Part shown: positions 62,812-64,000 of the stretch, piece by piece
Position numbering within the stretch: the first letter of the stretch is position 1
Layout of the letters: each line of letters begins with the position of its first letter
Assembly: GCA_045634305.1 (NCBI GenBank)
Contig: JAZQZZ010000048.1
Location: 1 to 64,000 of the forward strand
Direction of reading: 5' to 3'
Origin: HGM04593 sp045634305
GTDB lineage: Bacteria > Bacteroidota > Bacteroidia > Bacteroidales > Bacteroidaceae
Length of the DNA: 64,000 nucleotides
Translations under genes and position numbers: made by a program
The notes under the pieces: model-generated
What the model saw: only the letters and a program-made list of their open reading frames with translations
The model's database searches: none
What the model was told of the DNA's origin: nothing

Positions 62812-63936
62812 ATGAATTTTACAGTATCAAGCTCTTTGCTGTCGTCTCGTCTGCAGACTATCAGCCGTGTGATCAATTCAAAGAACACTATCCCTGTTTT
62901 GGATTGTGTATTGTTCGAACTTGAGGGTAATAAGCTTACTTTGACGGCTTCGGACCCGGACAACACGCTTAACACTTCGTTCGAGGTTGTGGATTGCTCG
63001 GAGGATTTCAGCTTTGCTATATCTTCAAAGATTCTCATCGATTCATTGAAGGAGATTTCGGAGCAGCCAATCCGTTTCGATGTAAAGAAAGAGACTCTTG
63101 AGATAACAATCTACTACCAGAATGGTAAGTATAGTCTTGTCGGCCAGAATGCCGATGAGTATCCTTCGGCTGCCGTGCTTGGCGAGAGTGCTGTTGCCAT
63201 CAGCGTTCCTACAAAGGTTCTCTCAAGCGGCATCTCTTGCTCTTTGTTTGCAGCGGCCGATGACGAGGTGCGTCCCGTGATGTGCGGTGTATACTTCGAC
63301 TTCGCGCCCGACAGCATTACATTGGTTGCTTCTGACGGTCACAAGCTTGTTCGTTGCCGTGACTATTCTGTGACAGGTGCCGAGAAGTCTGCTTTCATTC
63401 TTCCAAAGAAGCCTGCCACACTCTTGAAGAACTTGCTTGGCAAGGACGATCAGGAGGAGGTTGCTGTTGAGTTCGATGGTCGTTTCGCAATTTTTGATAT
63501 GGGTGAGTACAAGTTGGTTTGTCGCCTTTTCGATGGCCGTTATCCTAACTACAATTCTGTAATTCCACAGAATAACCCACATAAGCTTACCGTTGATCGC
63601 GTAGCGCTCATCAGTACATTGCGTCGTGTGGCGATCTTCTCTTCACAGGTGAGTCTTATCAAACTGCACCTTGAGGACAACAAGGTGGTAATCTCTGCTC
63701 AGGATACAGACTTCTCTACATCGGCCGAGGAGAGTATCGCATGCAGCTACGACGGTGCTTCAATGAACATCGGTTTCCGTGCGTCATTCCTCATCGATAT
63801 CCTCAACAATACTCCGGGCCAGGATGTAGTCATCGAGCTAGCCGATCCTTCTCGTGCCGGTGTTATTGTTCCTGCAGAGCAGGTTGACAAGCAGGAACTC
63901 CTGATGTTGTTGATGCCAATGATGCTAACAGACTAA
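62812..63936 (+). CDS. dnaN: DNA polymerase III beta subunit (sliding clamp)
   Basis: A 374-residue clamp that forms a dimeric ring on DNA and tethers the replicative polymerase. The three repeated clamp domains are discernible (about 1-120, 125-245, 250-374), with the peptide-binding pocket residues around SDGHKL (near 170) and the C-terminal LLMPMM segment. Length is normal. It is separated from any dnaA and followed after 10 bases by a DnaQ-like exonuclease gene, giving a replication-related pair. Confidence 0.97.
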   Translation: MNFTVSSSLLSSRLQTISRVINSKNTIPVLDCVLFELEGNKLTLTASDPDNTLNTSFEVVDCSEDFSFAISSKILIDSLKEISEQPIRFDVKKETLEITIYYQNGKYSLVGQNADEYPSAAVLGESAVAISVPTKVLSSGISCSLFAAADDEVRPVMCGVYFDFAPDSITLVASDGHKLVRCRDYSVTGAEKSAFILPKKPATLLKNLLGKDDQEEVAVEFDGRFAIFDMGEYKLVCRLFDGRYPNYNSVIPQNNPHKLTVDRVALISTLRRVAIFSSQVSLIKLHLEDNKVVISAQDTDFSTSAEESIACSYDGASMNIGFRASFLIDILNNTPGQDVVIELADPSRAGVIVPAEQVDKQELLMLLMPMMLTD

Positions 63937-63946
63937 ACAGTTGTCT

Positions 63947-64000
63947 ATGAAGCTGAATCTGGTAAAACCGATAATATTCTTCGACCACGAGACACCCGGT
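63947..64000 (+). CDS. DnaQ-like 3'-5' exonuclease, 5' end only
   Basis: The first 18 codons (MKLNLVKPIIFFDHETPG) continue past the window. The start resembles Bacteroidota DnaQ-family exonucleases, whose first catalytic motif is FFDLETTG; the two metal-binding acids (D13, E15) are kept, while L to H and T to P differ from the usual motif. It probably is the epsilon-type proofreading nuclease or a relative, cotranscribed with dnaN. Confidence 0.65.
   Translation, partial: MKLNLVKPIIFFDHETPG

Overview
The window is a chromosomal segment of a member of the Bacteroidales (Bacteroidota). The evidence is a SusC/SusD pair followed by a run of lipoproteins with acidic residues after the lipobox cysteine, BACON and DUF4843/DUF4458-type proteins, a Rho factor with a long disordered insertion, a DUF3127 protein, and repeated promoters of the Bacteroides form TTTG-N19/20-TAnnTTTG. 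A PorZ-like protein and a C10 cysteine protease with a C-terminal sorting domain imply a working type IX secretion system. That favours Prevotella-, Muribaculum- or Porphyromonas-like relatives over Bacteroides itself.

Layout. 1-5186: the 5' end of a tRNA gene (minus), then START-like protein, LptF/G permease, ribBA and an aspartate-type aminotransferase (plus). 5187-5788: a 600-base AT-rich gap with clustered DnaA-box-like 9-mers, my candidate oriC. 5789-13102: metallophosphoesterase, mnmG, a parS-like palindrome, apt, uvrC, dtd, a MazG-like hydrolase and deoC, all plus and visibly AT-richer than their neighbours. 13169-23302: a polyprenyl synthase (minus), polA, ychF-lgt (plus), katA and mutS (minus). 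23508-30233: leuS, a YitT protein, rdgB and porZ-like (plus). 30449-38789, all minus: tRNA-Asp, the recR-membrane protein-GT2-GNAT operon, an esterase, a DUF5715 peptidase-like protein and the C10 protease. 39020-42021: a TonB receptor and engB.

42363-58136 is the main accessory region: ten same-strand genes with short gaps or overlaps. They are SusC, SusD, a DUF4843 lipoprotein, a BACON-like lipoprotein, a DUF4458/LRR lipoprotein, a BACON/LRR lipoprotein, a subtilisin-like lipoprotein, a DUF1573 protein, a lipocalin-like lipoprotein and a thioredoxin-fold lipoprotein that has lost its CxxC. There are no glycosidases and there is a protease, so I read it as a peptide/protein acquisition locus comparable to RagAB and BT2261-2264: surface lipoproteins bind and cut protein, and SusCD imports the peptides.

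58361-64000: rho, a complete IS1182-family insertion sequence, a DUF3127 gene (minus), dnaN (plus) and the first 18 codons of a DnaQ-like exonuclease cut by the window edge. All genes look intact apart from the two truncated at the edges. No CRISPR array, prophage or rRNA is visible.
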